From positions 314,433-378,432 of the forward strand of contig NZ_NCQY01000009.1 in assembly GCF_002894645.1 (NCBI RefSeq): a DNA stretch of 64,000 nucleotides. The letters are read 5' to 3'. Numbering within the stretch: the stretch's first letter is position 1; the number at the start of each line of letters is the position of its first letter. Of the stretch, positions 17,826 to 27,061 are shown in pieces. Below the pieces are notes generated by a model. That model was not told the origin of the DNA. It ran no database searches and worked only from the letters and a program-made list of their open reading frames with translations. This DNA is from Salinibacter altiplanensis (lineage in GTDB: Bacteria > Bacteroidota > Rhodothermia > Rhodothermales > Salinibacteraceae). Made by a program: the position numbers and the translations under genes.

Positions 17826-19280
17826 GTGTTGTCTGTTCGTCCCCTCCACAGTGTGCCCGCCCTCACGTCTTGCTCCGCCGTCGAGCTGGCCCGCCGCATC
17901 CGCGCCCGTGACGTCTCTGCCGTCGAGGTCTTGGAGGCACACCTCGATCGCATCGAGCGCTGGAATCCGGCCGTCAATGCGGTGGTGACACTCGATGTGG
18001 AGCGGGCGCGGGCCCGGGCGAACGCCGCCGATGCGGCCCTGTCCCGCGATGAGGTGTGGGGGCCGCTGCATGGCGTCCCGTTCACCGTCAAGGATCAGTT
18101 CTCGACGGCGGGCCTGCGCACCACGTACGCCCTGCCCCACTACACCAGGTTCGTGCCCGACGCGGACGCCCCGCAGGTGGCCCGGCTGAAGGCCGCCGGG
18201 GGCATCCTGCTCGGCAAGACGAACCTGCCGTTTGCGGCCTACGACTGGCAGTGCCACAACCCGACGTTCGGGCGTGCGAACAACCCGTGGGCGCTGGACG
18301 CTACGCCGGGGGGCAGCTCCGGGGGCTCCGCGGCCGCCCTGGCGGCGGGCTTCACGCCGCTGGGGCTGGGGGCCGACGTGGGCGGCTCCCTCCGCGTGCC
18401 GGCCCATTTCTGTGGGGTCGCCAGCCTGCGGCCTACGGAAGACGGTCCCCTCCGCGGCATCCGGCCGCCCGCCCGGCCCGCGACGGTCCGCCACATCGCC
18501 GTGGCCGGCCCGATGGCCCGCACCGTCTCGGACCTGCAACTAGAATGGGCCGCCCTGTCGGGCTCGGCGGCCCCAATCGACGTGCCCGTGCCCGCCGCCG
18601 CCCCCTTGCGCATCGCCGTCACGCCCGAACTGGGCGGGGTGCCGGTCGACACCGACACGCAGCGCGTGCTCCGGGACGCCCTTGAGGCGTGGCGCACCGC
18701 GGGCTGCTCCGTGGCCCATCGCCCCGCCCCGTTCGACGTCGAGGACGCGTTCGACACCTGGGCCCGCATCCAGGGCTTCGAGATTACGGCCGGCCTCCCT
18801 GCTCCCCTCCGACACACGCCGGTCCGGCAGCTGGTGTGGCACGGCTACGTGCGGTCCCAATACGGCAGCCTCGCCGGGCGCATGGCGGAAGGGGCTGAGC
18901 TCAGCCCGCGGGAGTACTTCAATGTCCTCGACCGCAGAGCGACCCTCGCCAATACCGTCGACGCCTTCTTCGACGACTGGGACCTGTGGATCACACCCGT
19001 CGCCGCCACCCCCGCCTTCCCGCACCGCCGCACCGGGGCCGACCTCCAGATCGAGGGCGTCTCGGTGCCCTACGCCCTCCCCATCGCGCCCTACAACTGC
19101 CCGACGGCCGCCCCGGGCCACCCCATCCTCACGCTGCCGGCGGGCCGATCTTCGGACGGCCGCCCCATCGGCCTCCAGGTGCACGCCCGGCGCGGGGCCG
19201 ATGCGGCCCTGCTCGCGGCGGGACGGCGCCTGGACGCGGCACTGAGCTACGATTCGTCCCCCGCCCCACTGGGGGCGTGA
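17826..19280 (+). CDS. Amidase signature family amidase
   Basis: A 484-residue amidase-signature hydrolase. The Ser-cisSer-Lys triad is visible: Lys89 in PFTVKDQF, the cis-Ser at about 165 in PGGSSGGSAAALAAG, and the nucleophile Ser189 in GADVGGSLRVPA. Such enzymes hydrolyse amides or act in transamidation. GatA is unlikely because no gatB or gatC is adjacent and the C-terminal half differs. The predicted start is a GTG at 17826; a second GTG eight codons later is also possible. The upstream terminator places it just downstream of a putative leader or small RNA. Confidence 0.88.
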   Translation: MLSVRPLHSVPALTSCSAVELARRIRARDVSAVEVLEAHLDRIERWNPAVNAVVTLDVERARARANAADAALSRDEVWGPLHGVPFTVKDQFSTAGLRTTYALPHYTRFVPDADAPQVARLKAAGGILLGKTNLPFAAYDWQCHNPTFGRANNPWALDATPGGSSGGSAAALAAGFTPLGLGADVGGSLRVPAHFCGVASLRPTEDGPLRGIRPPARPATVRHIAVAGPMARTVSDLQLEWAALSGSAAPIDVPVPAAAPLRIAVTPELGGVPVDTDTQRVLRDALEAWRTAGCSVAHRPAPFDVEDAFDTWARIQGFEITAGLPAPLRHTPVRQLVWHGYVRSQYGSLAGRMAEGAELSPREYFNVLDRRATLANTVDAFFDDWDLWITPVAATPAFPHRRTGADLQIEGVSVPYALPIAPYNCPTAAPGHPILTLPAGRSSDGRPIGLQVHARRGADAALLAAGRRLDAALSYDSSPAPLGA

Positions 19281-19437
19281 TTGCTGCTGCCGGTGTGGGC
19301 AGCCCCGACGCCGCCCGTTTTGAATTGCCGCCCCACCACGGCACTGTGTGGCGAGTTGTCACCTGCACTCCTGAGACGATGTACGGACAGCTCTGGGAAG
19401 TCTCACTGACACCCTTCCACTCACAAATCACAGCGTT

Positions 19438-20076
19438 ATGATCCGCACAGACATCGGGCACAAGAACGCTCAGGAGAAGTTCGACCAACCGTAGGACATG
19501 CTGCGACAGCAGCGTAAGCAGCTTGAAGGGATCGACCTCTCGGACGAGGAGGTCGAGCGGGCCCTGGAGCCGATGATTTCGTTTCGCAACCAGCTCCGAG
19601 AGGAGATTGAGACCTGCAAGCAGATGCGACGTGGGGGCCTATCGCGCCTTCAAGACCTGCGCGGGATTGGGCGGTGGCTCATCGGGGCGCGTATCGCGAA
19701 GGGCTGGTCCCTGAGCCGGCTTGCCGACGAGCTCGATGTATCCCTCCAGCAGGTGTCCCGAGAGGAGCAGAACGAGCATGGAGGTATCACGACGTGTGGC
19801 ACACAGCGCATTCTAGACGCGCTTGGCGTTCACTTTCGATTAAAGCGGCGACGGTTGGTGAAGACGAGAGTGATCGAGAGGCGATCCACGCAAGGTCGAG
19901 GACCTCTGCAACCTATACCAGATACCGAGGATCTTTGCGCATATCACCGCAGCGCAAAGGACGGAGAGCCGTCGCGAGTGCGCGGCTCCTCATTCGAGAG
20001 CACACCGGACGCCGGCTGCCGCATGTTGAAGACGTGCCGGATCTGCCCAAAGGCCAGGAGAGAACCGAAACCGTGA
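19438..20076 (+). pseudogene. Decayed XRE-family (HigA-like) antitoxin or regulator
   Basis: ATG at 19438 begins MIRTDIGHKNAQEKFDQP and meets an in-frame TAG at 19492-19494. Two codons later the same frame resumes at ATG 19498 with LRQQRKQLEGIDLSDEEVERAL, which reads as the natural continuation of the coiled N-terminal helix. A helix-turn-helix domain follows (GARIAKGWSLSRLADELDVSLQQVSREE, then TQRILDALGVHF). Around 19838-19842 the likely ancestral sequence shifts to another frame (SIKAATVGEDESDREAIHA), and the remaining tail of the first frame is Arg-rich and uncharacteristic. A nonsense codon plus a frameshift indicate a broken gene, although the fragment from 19498 could still be translated. 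No toxin gene is seen beside it. Confidence 0.65.
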
Positions 20077-20222
20077 CCACGCCTCCCCGTCCAGTCCCAA
20101 TCCGTGGGGCGGCTGCCGCATCCCTCTCCGCGCACTTGCGCACGGGCGTGTGACCGTTCATGCGAGTAGACGGCCACGCGTGTCCGCTCTTTTCTGCACC
20201 CTCGCCCTTCCCTCTTCCCTTC

Positions 20223-20732
20223 ATGCCCGAACTCGTCATCATCGCCGCCGTCGCCGAGGAGAATCGCGTCATCGGCAAAGACAAGGACCTCCCCTGGCAC
20301 ATCCCGGAGGACCTTCAGCGCTTCAAGCGACTCACCACCGGGCATCCCCTCTTGATGGGCCGACGCACATTCGACTCCATTGTGCACCAGTTCGGCGGCC
20401 CGCTGCCCGACCGGAAAATGGTGGTTCTCACCACACAGGACGGCTACGAAGAGTATCCCGCGGTCGAGACCCACGCGTCCGTTGACGCCGCGCTGGACGC
20501 CCTGGCCGACGAGGAGACCGTCTTCATTGGCGGGGGCGAGTCCGTCTACGAGCAGTTCCTCCCCCACGCCGACCGGCTGGAGCTGACCCTGGTGGAGGGC
20601 GCATACGAGGGCGACACCTACTTTCCTCCCTTCGAGCACCTCGTCGGGGACGTATTTGAAGAAACCGCCGTGGACGCGCGGGACGGCTTTCGGTTTGTCA
20701 CCTACGAGCGGGCAGACACGGACGCCGACTGA
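20223..20732 (+). CDS. folA: Dihydrofolate reductase
   Basis: This 169-residue DHFR reduces dihydrofolate to tetrahydrofolate with NADPH. Features include IIAAVAEENRVIGKDKDLPWHIPEDLQRFK with catalytic Asp30, LLMGRRTFDSI, the NADPH site FIGGGESVYEQFL, and a C-terminal DGFRFVTYER strand. The start MPELVIIAAV at ATG 20223 fits the family; 21 codons of in-frame sequence upstream lack homology. Its 3' end overlaps the convergent patatin gene by 31 bases. Confidence 0.96.
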   Translation: MPELVIIAAVAEENRVIGKDKDLPWHIPEDLQRFKRLTTGHPLLMGRRTFDSIVHQFGGPLPDRKMVVLTTQDGYEEYPAVETHASVDAALDALADEETVFIGGGESVYEQFLPHADRLELTLVEGAYEGDTYFPPFEHLVGDVFEETAVDARDGFRFVTYERADTDAD

Positions 20733-21901
20733 TCCACCGGTTCTCGTGCAAAGAAGGCCTCGATGCGGTCGTGCTGGCGCCGTGCGTCGTTGTAGCCAAT
20801 CTCAAGGAGGCGGTCCAGGTAATCGGGGTGGAAGAGCAGCATGCTCCACCAGTCGGGCGGCGGGTCCCCACGCCACTGCACGGCGGACAGAAGGGCCCCC
20901 ATGGCCCCCCCGAGGTCCATCCGGTAATCGCCCGCCAGGGCCCCGAGGTCGACGGACGGTCGCAGGACGAGCAGGTCGACGGGCCGGAGCGGGTCACGCT
21001 GCTCCGGGCGCAGCCGGCGCACGAGCCGGTTGATGCGACGCAGCACGGCGGCGTCGTGCTCCAGCACATCGAGCAGGAGCACGTTGGCAAGGATGCCCAT
21101 CATCTGGAAGGGCGACGGGTAGGCCGGCGTGCGGGCCGCCCGGTTGGCCTCTGCCTGGGACCGCTCATAGCGGGTGGAGACGACGAAGAGACGGTCCGCC
21201 CCGAGGTGAATGGCGGGGGCGAGCGGGTCGAGCATGCGGAGGCCACCGTCCCCGTACCAGGCGTCCTCCAAACGGACGGCCGGAAACACCATCGGCAGGG
21301 CCGTGGAGGCCATCACGTGATCGAGGCTGAGAGTCGCCCGGCGCCCAATCCGGTTGGGGCGGTTCCAGTCTTGCATCGAACACCCTTGCACCCACGTCAC
21401 CGTCTGGAGCGTGGCGTAGTTGGACGTGGTGATGGCGAGGCCCTCCAGGCGGTCTGCCTCCAGGTTGTCGGCCACGCCCGTGAGCCGTCCCTTCGCATCC
21501 GTGGGGAGCCGCCGGTCGAGGTAGGCGCGGAGGGGCGCCGTGTCCAGGAGCGTCTGCGTTCTGTTCGGGGTTCCCCACAGAATCGACCGCGCAATTGTCC
21601 AGAGGGAACGCGGCGCAAACACATCATCCGCCGTCAGGTCCTCCCAGTAGCTCGTGAGCCGCGCCGTACGGTCCTTCCACGGGCCGGGGTCGGCCGCGAG
21701 ATGGGCGGCATTGATGGAGCCCGCCGACACCCCCGTCATGAACGGAACGGAGGCCGACGGGAACGCCTCCCCGACGTAGCACAGCACGCCGGTCTGGTAG
21801 GCCGCCCGGGCGCCTCCGCCCCCCAGCACGAGGGCCGCAGGGGCGTCTTCCGACCCGCTGGCGCCCGAGTCCGTCGTGCCGCTGGACGACATTCCGCTCA
21901 T
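20702..21901 (-). CDS. Patatin-like phospholipase
   Basis: A 399-residue patatin-family lipid acyl hydrolase with a Ser-Asp dyad. The oxyanion loop is GGGGARAAYQTG (about residues 27-38), the nucleophile elbow GVSAGSINAAHLA carries the catalytic Ser, and the Asp lies in WYGDGGLRM. A second catalytic-domain marker is VMASTALPMVFPAVRL. No signal peptide is evident; the N-terminus is Ser/Gly-rich. ATG at 21899-21901 is chosen, with another three codons later equally possible. It overlaps folA tail to tail by 31 bases. Confidence 0.9.
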   Translation of the reverse strand: MSGMSSSGTTDSGASGSEDAPAALVLGGGGARAAYQTGVLCYVGEAFPSASVPFMTGVSAGSINAAHLAADPGPWKDRTARLTSYWEDLTADDVFAPRSLWTIARSILWGTPNRTQTLLDTAPLRAYLDRRLPTDAKGRLTGVADNLEADRLEGLAITTSNYATLQTVTWVQGCSMQDWNRPNRIGRRATLSLDHVMASTALPMVFPAVRLEDAWYGDGGLRMLDPLAPAIHLGADRLFVVSTRYERSQAEANRAARTPAYPSPFQMMGILANVLLLDVLEHDAAVLRRINRLVRRLRPEQRDPLRPVDLLVLRPSVDLGALAGDYRMDLGGAMGALLSAVQWRGDPPPDWWSMLLFHPDYLDRLLEIGYNDARRQHDRIEAFFAREPVDQSASVSARS

Positions 21902-21999
21902 TGAAAGGGATGTGTTGTGTAGGTGTACTTCCGGACAGCCGGATGTCTGCGGCGGGGCCCACGACACTTTGCCCTCCGCCGTGTCCGCCCGTACCACGC

Positions 22000-22782
22000 T
22001 CAAGATGTGTGCCAGCGGTGCCGTCGGAGCACTTCAGCGTCTTTCGTGCGCTCGATGACCGTACCGCACTCTTCGCAGTAGAAGACCACTTCTTTTACCG
22101 GCGCCGACACCCCAAGCATGAAGAAAAACCCAGCGCTCCATCCGTACCGGGGCTCTGCCGTCACCCGGGGATGCGAGAGATCATATCCGCACGCGCAGGG
22201 CTCACTGTTCACCTGCTCGGCGAGGGCCTCCTTCGTGCCCGTAGCCGACGCCACGGCCACTCCGCCCCCGTCTCCGGCGGGCTCGGGGACGGGCTTCTGC
22301 TCGAAGTCGTCGTCCCGCCACCAGAGCTCCGAGGGCTCGTCCTGCAGCTCCGGCTCTCGTTCAAAGACGTAGCAGTCGGCGGCCCACTCGCCCGGCCCGA
22401 ACACAAAGACGATCACAAGGAGGACAAAGACAAGGGCCGAGAACTCAAGGGACTGATCGGCCGTCAGGAGGCCCTGCTCCAGGTGCACCAGGAAGACGGC
22501 CCCGGCAAGGATGGGGATCTGGACGAGCGCCGCGAGCCGGGTAAGGAGGCCTGCTGCTAGCAGAAGCCCACCAACCAGGTGCGCGAACGTGACGTAATGA
22601 GTGAGCGCCGCCGAGGCCAGCGAAAATGCGGACAGGTCCACGAGGGCCTCCACGCCCTGGCTCTCATAGGCAAACAGCACGCCACGGACGAACAGCCCGA
22701 CACCAAGGTAGATGCGAACCAGGTCGAGGGCAACCGTCCGGTGCTCGTTGATCCAGTCGACAAGATCGCGGTAGCGAGTCAT
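22000..22782 (-). CDS. DoxX-like membrane protein with C-terminal zinc-ribbon-like domain
   Basis: This 260-residue protein has an N-terminal DoxX-like four-helix membrane part (residues about 15-135, ending FGPGEWAADCYVFERE), an acidic linker, and a C-terminal cysteine-rich part. The latter holds a CAC motif followed by GYDLSHPRV and a later YCEECGTVIERTKD, which could form a four-cysteine metal site. DoxX proteins are normally about 130-150 residues, so the fusion is unusual. A redox or metal-sensing role is possible but not shown. Start at ATG 22780-22782 (MTRYRDLVDW). It lies 98 bases upstream of the patatin gene, same strand. Confidence 0.72.
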   Translation of the reverse strand: MTRYRDLVDWINEHRTVALDLVRIYLGVGLFVRGVLFAYESQGVEALVDLSAFSLASAALTHYVTFAHLVGGLLLAAGLLTRLAALVQIPILAGAVFLVHLEQGLLTADQSLEFSALVFVLLVIVFVFGPGEWAADCYVFEREPELQDEPSELWWRDDDFEQKPVPEPAGDGGGVAVASATGTKEALAEQVNSEPCACGYDLSHPRVTAEPRYGWSAGFFFMLGVSAPVKEVVFYCEECGTVIERTKDAEVLRRHRWHTS

Positions 22783-23026
22783 AAGTGGCGTGGAGGGTTC
22801 TGTGCGGAGCGAAAGCGACACTTTGCTCAGGAAACATCTGTGAATGTGCCCCCACGTCCGTTTCGGTTCTTTTTTTCTTCACATGACATGTGACGGCGGG
22901 CAGACGCCCTCGTTCCTCGTCCCCCGTGGTGCGGAGAGACGGCTTTCGATCCAGCGACAAACAAATGACCGTTTCCGACTTACAAGAATCCCGCTCAATG
23001 CTTCTCTGCCCACTGCCACGCGCCAC

Positions 23027-23542
23027 ATGGCCCACCCGCCCGCCTTCTCCGCCCTTCCGAACGACGCCCGTCTCTGGATCCACGCGGCCGCCACGCCGCT
23101 CGACGACGACACCCAGACGGCCCTACTCGATCGGCTCTCGGCGTTCACGGAGGGATGGACCTCCCACGAGCGCCCCGTGGACGGAGCCGCAGTCGTTCTT
23201 CACGACCGGTTTCTCATCGTCGCCGCCGCGCCGGGGGGAAGCGGCGACATTTCGGGCTGCGGCATCGACGACCTGGCCCGCACGGTCGATGACGCAGCTG
23301 CCTCCCTGGAGATCGACTGGGTGCCCTCGCTCCACGTTCTGTACCGCGCCCCCGACGGGGCCGTGGCTGCAGTCTCCCGCCGCACCTTCCAGCAGCACGC
23401 GGCGGACGGCGTCGTGACCGCCGAGACGCCCGTGTTCGATCCGAGCCTGACGTCCCTGGGCGCCCTTCGCGACGGGGCGTTCGAGCAGCCCGCCCACGAG
23501 TCGTGGCACGCCCAGCTGCTGGGCACACCGGCCGAGGCGTAG
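23027..23542 (+). CDS. Conserved hypothetical protein of a Bacteroidota family
   Basis: A 171-residue cytosolic protein. The layout is ALPNDARLWIHAAATPLDDDTQTALLDRLSAFTEGWTSH (given in two parts: residues 7-24 and 25-45 approximately), then HDRFLIVAA, then GSGDISGCGIDDLAR. It resembles a short family in Bacteroidota that is often mislabelled 'ABC transporter ATPase' but has no Walker motifs. The conserved SGCxID segment suggests a functional Cys. The function is unknown. Start is ATG 23027, directly after an AT-richer upstream stretch. Confidence 0.72.
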   Translation: MAHPPAFSALPNDARLWIHAAATPLDDDTQTALLDRLSAFTEGWTSHERPVDGAAVVLHDRFLIVAAAPGGSGDISGCGIDDLARTVDDAAASLEIDWVPSLHVLYRAPDGAVAAVSRRTFQQHAADGVVTAETPVFDPSLTSLGALRDGAFEQPAHESWHAQLLGTPAEA

Positions 23543-23659
23543 CGTCCCTCGAGACCGAGGCTCCGGAATCCCCCCTCCGGCTCCCAGCAGGCACGGCCCA
23601 CGCCGCAGTCCCTGCTGCAGACCTCTCCGTTCGTTTTTCCGCCCACCCCCGACTGCCTC

Positions 23660-24709
23660 ATGGCCCTCTTCCGGACGCCCTGGGAGGCCCTGATCTCTTG
23701 GCTCGCGCGCATGGAGCCCTCCCGCCGTGAGGTCTTCCTGGCGGGCTTTGCCCTCCTGTCGTTGTTTGCCGTCGGCACGGCGGGCTACGTCGGGATCGAA
23801 GGATGGTCGGCGGCCGACGGGCTGTACATGACGTTCATCACCCTCTCGACAATCGGATTCCAGGAAGTGAATCCTCTTTCGGACGCAGGACGGTTTTTCA
23901 CCTTCGGCCTGGGGGTTACCGGCATCGGGATTCTCAGCTTCGTGGCCGTCCGCTCCGCCCAGCTTCTCCTCGTCAGCGATCGCCTCCGTGAACGCCGCAT
24001 CATGAAACGAATCGACGAGCTTTCGGACCACTACATCGTCTGCGGATACGGGCGCGTGGGGGAGCGGCTCACCAAGGATCTCATTGAGGAGGGAAAGTCG
24101 GTGGTGGTCGTGGACATCGACGAGGAGATTACCGCGTCGCTCTCCAAAGACGAACGCCTGCACGTGCGGGGCGACGCCGAGAACGAGGAGACCCTCCGCA
24201 GCGCGGGCATCGACCGGGCCCACGGGCTGATTCTCGCCCTCCCCGACGACAGCAGCAACGTCTTCGTGGCCCTCACGGCCCGGGAGATGAACCCGGATCT
24301 CTTCGTCCTGGCCCGTACCATCGACCACGACAACCGGAGCAAGCTGCGCAACGCCGGGGCCGACAAGGTGATTGCCCCGAGTGAGGTGGGCGCCGACCGG
24401 ATGGCCCAGGTCGTGCTGCGCCCCCACACCGACCACTTTCTGGAGCGTGTGCTTCACACCAGCGCACTCAGCCGCCAGATCGACGAGGTGCAGGTGCACC
24501 AGAACGCCCCCCTCGCCGGCAAAACCCTAGCCGAGAGCAACTTTCGGCAGGAGTTCGAGGCGATCGTCATTGGCATCATCGACGCGGACACCGACACGAT
24601 GACGTTTAACCCCTCGCCCACCGAACGCATCGACGCCGGGGACATCCTTATCGTGCTGGGGGAGACCGACATCATTGACGCCCTTCGCGAACGCGTGTGT
24701 CTTCCGTAG
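23660..24709 (+). CDS. Potassium channel with RCK (TrkA-N/TrkA-C) domains
   Basis: A 349-residue two-helix potassium channel subunit: membrane helix 1 (residues about 25-45), pore loop, helix 2 (about 78-100), then an RCK domain with the NAD-type motif YIVCGYGRVGERLTKDL and acidic VVVDIDEE, and a C-terminal TrkA-C domain (from about residue 265). It gates K+ flux in response to cytosolic ligand. The selectivity filter reads TLSTIGFQEVNPLS instead of the usual T-x-G-Y-G-D. In a salt-in halophile K+ handling is central. It follows the conserved hypothetical gene by 117 bases, same strand. Confidence 0.9.
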   Translation: MALFRTPWEALISWLARMEPSRREVFLAGFALLSLFAVGTAGYVGIEGWSAADGLYMTFITLSTIGFQEVNPLSDAGRFFTFGLGVTGIGILSFVAVRSAQLLLVSDRLRERRIMKRIDELSDHYIVCGYGRVGERLTKDLIEEGKSVVVVDIDEEITASLSKDERLHVRGDAENEETLRSAGIDRAHGLILALPDDSSNVFVALTAREMNPDLFVLARTIDHDNRSKLRNAGADKVIAPSEVGADRMAQVVLRPHTDHFLERVLHTSALSRQIDEVQVHQNAPLAGKTLAESNFRQEFEAIVIGIIDADTDTMTFNPSPTERIDAGDILIVLGETDIIDALRERVCLP

Positions 24710-24790
24710 CCGCCGCCCTGGTCTTCGAGAAACGGACCAGAGCGGCGCAGGTACACAGCTTGTCCTTTTCGACACAGCTCTCCACCGACG

Positions 24791-25768
24791 ATGCGCACGT
24801 ACAGAACGTTTCTCTGGGCCGCCCTCGGCGTGTTTCTTCTCACGACGGGTCTGTCTTCGCCCGCCGCGGCGCAGGGGTACTTCGACCAATACGCCCTCGA
24901 GAGCCTTCTCGCACGACGGGCCGACAACCTCGACGACCTGCCCGAGGTGTACTACGAGTACGCCGTGCTCGACGCCCCGAGCGGCAACAGCGTGGTGGCG
25001 CGCAATCGGTTCTACCAGCGCATCGGGGACGGAGACACCGAGACGGGCCGCAAACGGTCTCAGCTTGTCGAGTTGCTCAACCGACAGACGACCGAAAACA
25101 CGCCCCTCGGCGACACGCTGGTCGTGCCCACCGAGTTTGGTCTCGACTTCCGGGCCTACTCGCCGTTCCCCCGCTACTACCCGGAGGCCCATCGCGTCGA
25201 AAAGCTGTTCGTCATTCACAAGACGGTGCAGGCCTTCGCCGCGTACGAGTACGGCCGGCTCGCGCGCTGGGGCATCGTCAACACCGGCAACCCCGACTCG
25301 ACGGCCACGCCCACGGGCCGGTTCAACTTCAACTGGAAAGAGAAGAAGCGCGTCTCGACAATGAGCCCGCCCGGCGAAGAGTGGACGATGCGCTGGGTCT
25401 TCAATTTTCACGCCGCCCGCGGCATTCACCTCCACCAGTACTCCATGCCCACGGGCGGCCCCACCAGCCATGGCTGCGTGCGCCTCGTCGACATCGACGC
25501 CAAGTGGATTTACGACTGGGCCGAGCCCTGGCAGACGACGCAGGGACACATGGGCCCCTCTTCCGGGCAGGGCAAGCTCTTGGAGCCCGGCACCATGGTG
25601 CTCGTCGTGGGGGACGACCCGGAGGGCACCCCGAGCCCGTTCGAGTACAAGGCCCGCTATCCGGTGCTGAAGCGCATCGACCTTCCGACGCATCCCTACG
25701 ACGTGCCGGCCGGCACGAACCAGCAAGAGATGTGGGACCGGCTCCGGGAGCAACGCGCCGCTCGCTGA
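24791..25768 (+). CDS. Exported L,D-transpeptidase (YkuD family)
   Basis: A 325-residue exported protein with a signal peptide (residues 1-28, ending SPAAAQG). The catalytic YkuD signature is present: His in GIHLHQYSM and the nucleophile Cys in TSHGCVRLVD, about 15 residues later. Such enzymes form 3-3 peptidoglycan cross-links or attach proteins to peptidoglycan. The N-terminal 140 residues are family-variable. It lies 81 bases after the potassium channel gene, same strand, and converges on lepB. Confidence 0.92.
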   Translation: MRTYRTFLWAALGVFLLTTGLSSPAAAQGYFDQYALESLLARRADNLDDLPEVYYEYAVLDAPSGNSVVARNRFYQRIGDGDTETGRKRSQLVELLNRQTTENTPLGDTLVVPTEFGLDFRAYSPFPRYYPEAHRVEKLFVIHKTVQAFAAYEYGRLARWGIVNTGNPDSTATPTGRFNFNWKEKKRVSTMSPPGEEWTMRWVFNFHAARGIHLHQYSMPTGGPTSHGCVRLVDIDAKWIYDWAEPWQTTQGHMGPSSGQGKLLEPGTMVLVVGDDPEGTPSPFEYKARYPVLKRIDLPTHPYDVPAGTNQQEMWDRLREQRAAR

Positions 25769-25810
25769 GGGGAAGCCCCCACCGGCCAGTGTGGGGCCCA
25801 AGTGTGGACG

Positions 25811-27010
25811 TCAGGGCGTCTCCCGACGGGTTTCCGTGCGGGACGGCGGCCCCGCTGCGACCGGCGGCTGGACGGGGGAGGACGAGTCGGCGCGGGGGAG
25901 ACCGGCCGTTTGTGCGTCGGGACGCTGGTCTACGACCGGCTGCTCACGAAACACCTCGTCGTCCGCAATGGGTCGCATGATGCGCCCGAAGCGCGGGAGC
26001 CACGCCTCGTGGTCCCACGAGAAGTACGTGAGGACGGCCTTCCCCACAACGTGATCCATGGGCACGAAGCCCCAGAACCGGCTGTCCTGCGAGTTGTCCC
26101 GGTTGTCCCCCATCGCAAAGAAGTAGTCCTGCCGAAACGTGTACGTGGTCGTGCGTGCCCCATCGATGGCAAAGGTAGAGTCGGTCATCTGCCGGGCGGC
26201 GTGGCCCTCGTAGCGCGTGATGACGGGCCGGTAGAGATCCCAGTTCTGGGCCGTTAGCTCCACGGTCTCCCCCTTCTGGGGAATGTGGACGGGCCCGTAG
26301 TTGTCCGGCGTGTACCCCTGTCCGGACGGGTACATGAGCTCGCCGTACTCGTCGCTGTTGAGAACGTAGGGCTCGATGGAGCGCACCCACGACCGCTCGC
26401 GGATTTGCCGGGCTCCCTGGGGCGTCGCCAGCACACGCACCGTCTCGGCCCGATCGGTTCGCCGCACCTCGCTGATGCCCATCTCCTCCATGCGGCCCCG
26501 AGGAATCTGGTAGCGCGCATCGCTCTTGGTGACGGTCCAGTACTGCTGCATGCCGCGGCCCAGGGGCAGGGAGGCCCCGTTGATGTGTACGAGCTTGCTC
26601 TGCACCGAGAGCGTGTCGCCGGGCATGCCGATGACGCGCTTCACGTAGTGCACCTTGCGGTCGATCGGCTCATCGTCCGGCGGGTAGTTGAAGACAATTG
26701 GGTCTCCCCGTTGCACCTCGGCGAACCCGGGCAGGCGGTGGTACGGAAACGTGACGCCCGGAAGGTGAATGGACGTGAGCGGAATGCCCAGCGAGACGGG
26801 CGTCCGGGGCCCGTAGTGCAGCTTCGACACGGCGAGGTAGTCCCCCACGAGCAGGTTCTCTTCCATCGAGGGCGTGGGAATGCGGAAGAGGTCGAACAGA
26901 AGCGACCGCACAATGAGGACGATGATGACGGCCACGACGAGGGACTCGCCCCACTGTCGAAGCTCACTCTTGCGCGGTTCGGCGTCCCGGCTCGAATCGT
27001 CGGTCGACAT
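25811..27010 (-). CDS. lepB: Signal peptidase I
   Basis: This 399-residue type I signal peptidase has one N-terminal membrane anchor (residues about 22-42). The catalytic Ser48 lies in RIPTPSMEENLL and the general-base Lys124 in HYVKRVIGMPGD. Box E is GDNRDNSQDSRFWGFVP. It cleaves exported preproteins on the outer face of the inner membrane. A region of about 150 residues between boxes D and E and a disordered Pro/Ser tail make it longer than E. coli LepB (324), as is common in Bacteroidota. Start at ATG 27008-27010. It is 51 bases downstream of an exported hypothetical gene, same strand. Confidence 0.95.
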   Translation of the reverse strand: MSTDDSSRDAEPRKSELRQWGESLVVAVIIVLIVRSLLFDLFRIPTPSMEENLLVGDYLAVSKLHYGPRTPVSLGIPLTSIHLPGVTFPYHRLPGFAEVQRGDPIVFNYPPDDEPIDRKVHYVKRVIGMPGDTLSVQSKLVHINGASLPLGRGMQQYWTVTKSDARYQIPRGRMEEMGISEVRRTDRAETVRVLATPQGARQIRERSWVRSIEPYVLNSDEYGELMYPSGQGYTPDNYGPVHIPQKGETVELTAQNWDLYRPVITRYEGHAARQMTDSTFAIDGARTTTYTFRQDYFFAMGDNRDNSQDSRFWGFVPMDHVVGKAVLTYFSWDHEAWLPRFGRIMRPIADDEVFREQPVVDQRPDAQTAGLPRADSSSPVQPPVAAGPPSRTETRRETP

Positions 27011-27061
27011 GCTGGTGTGTAGGTGGAGAAAGGAGAAGGGTGGAGTGGCCTCACTGCCGGA

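Noticed and set aside
17046-17911. Several open frames on both strands between the sensor kinase and the amidase
   Set aside because: They overlap each other in different frames, have no motifs, and run through a terminator hairpin.
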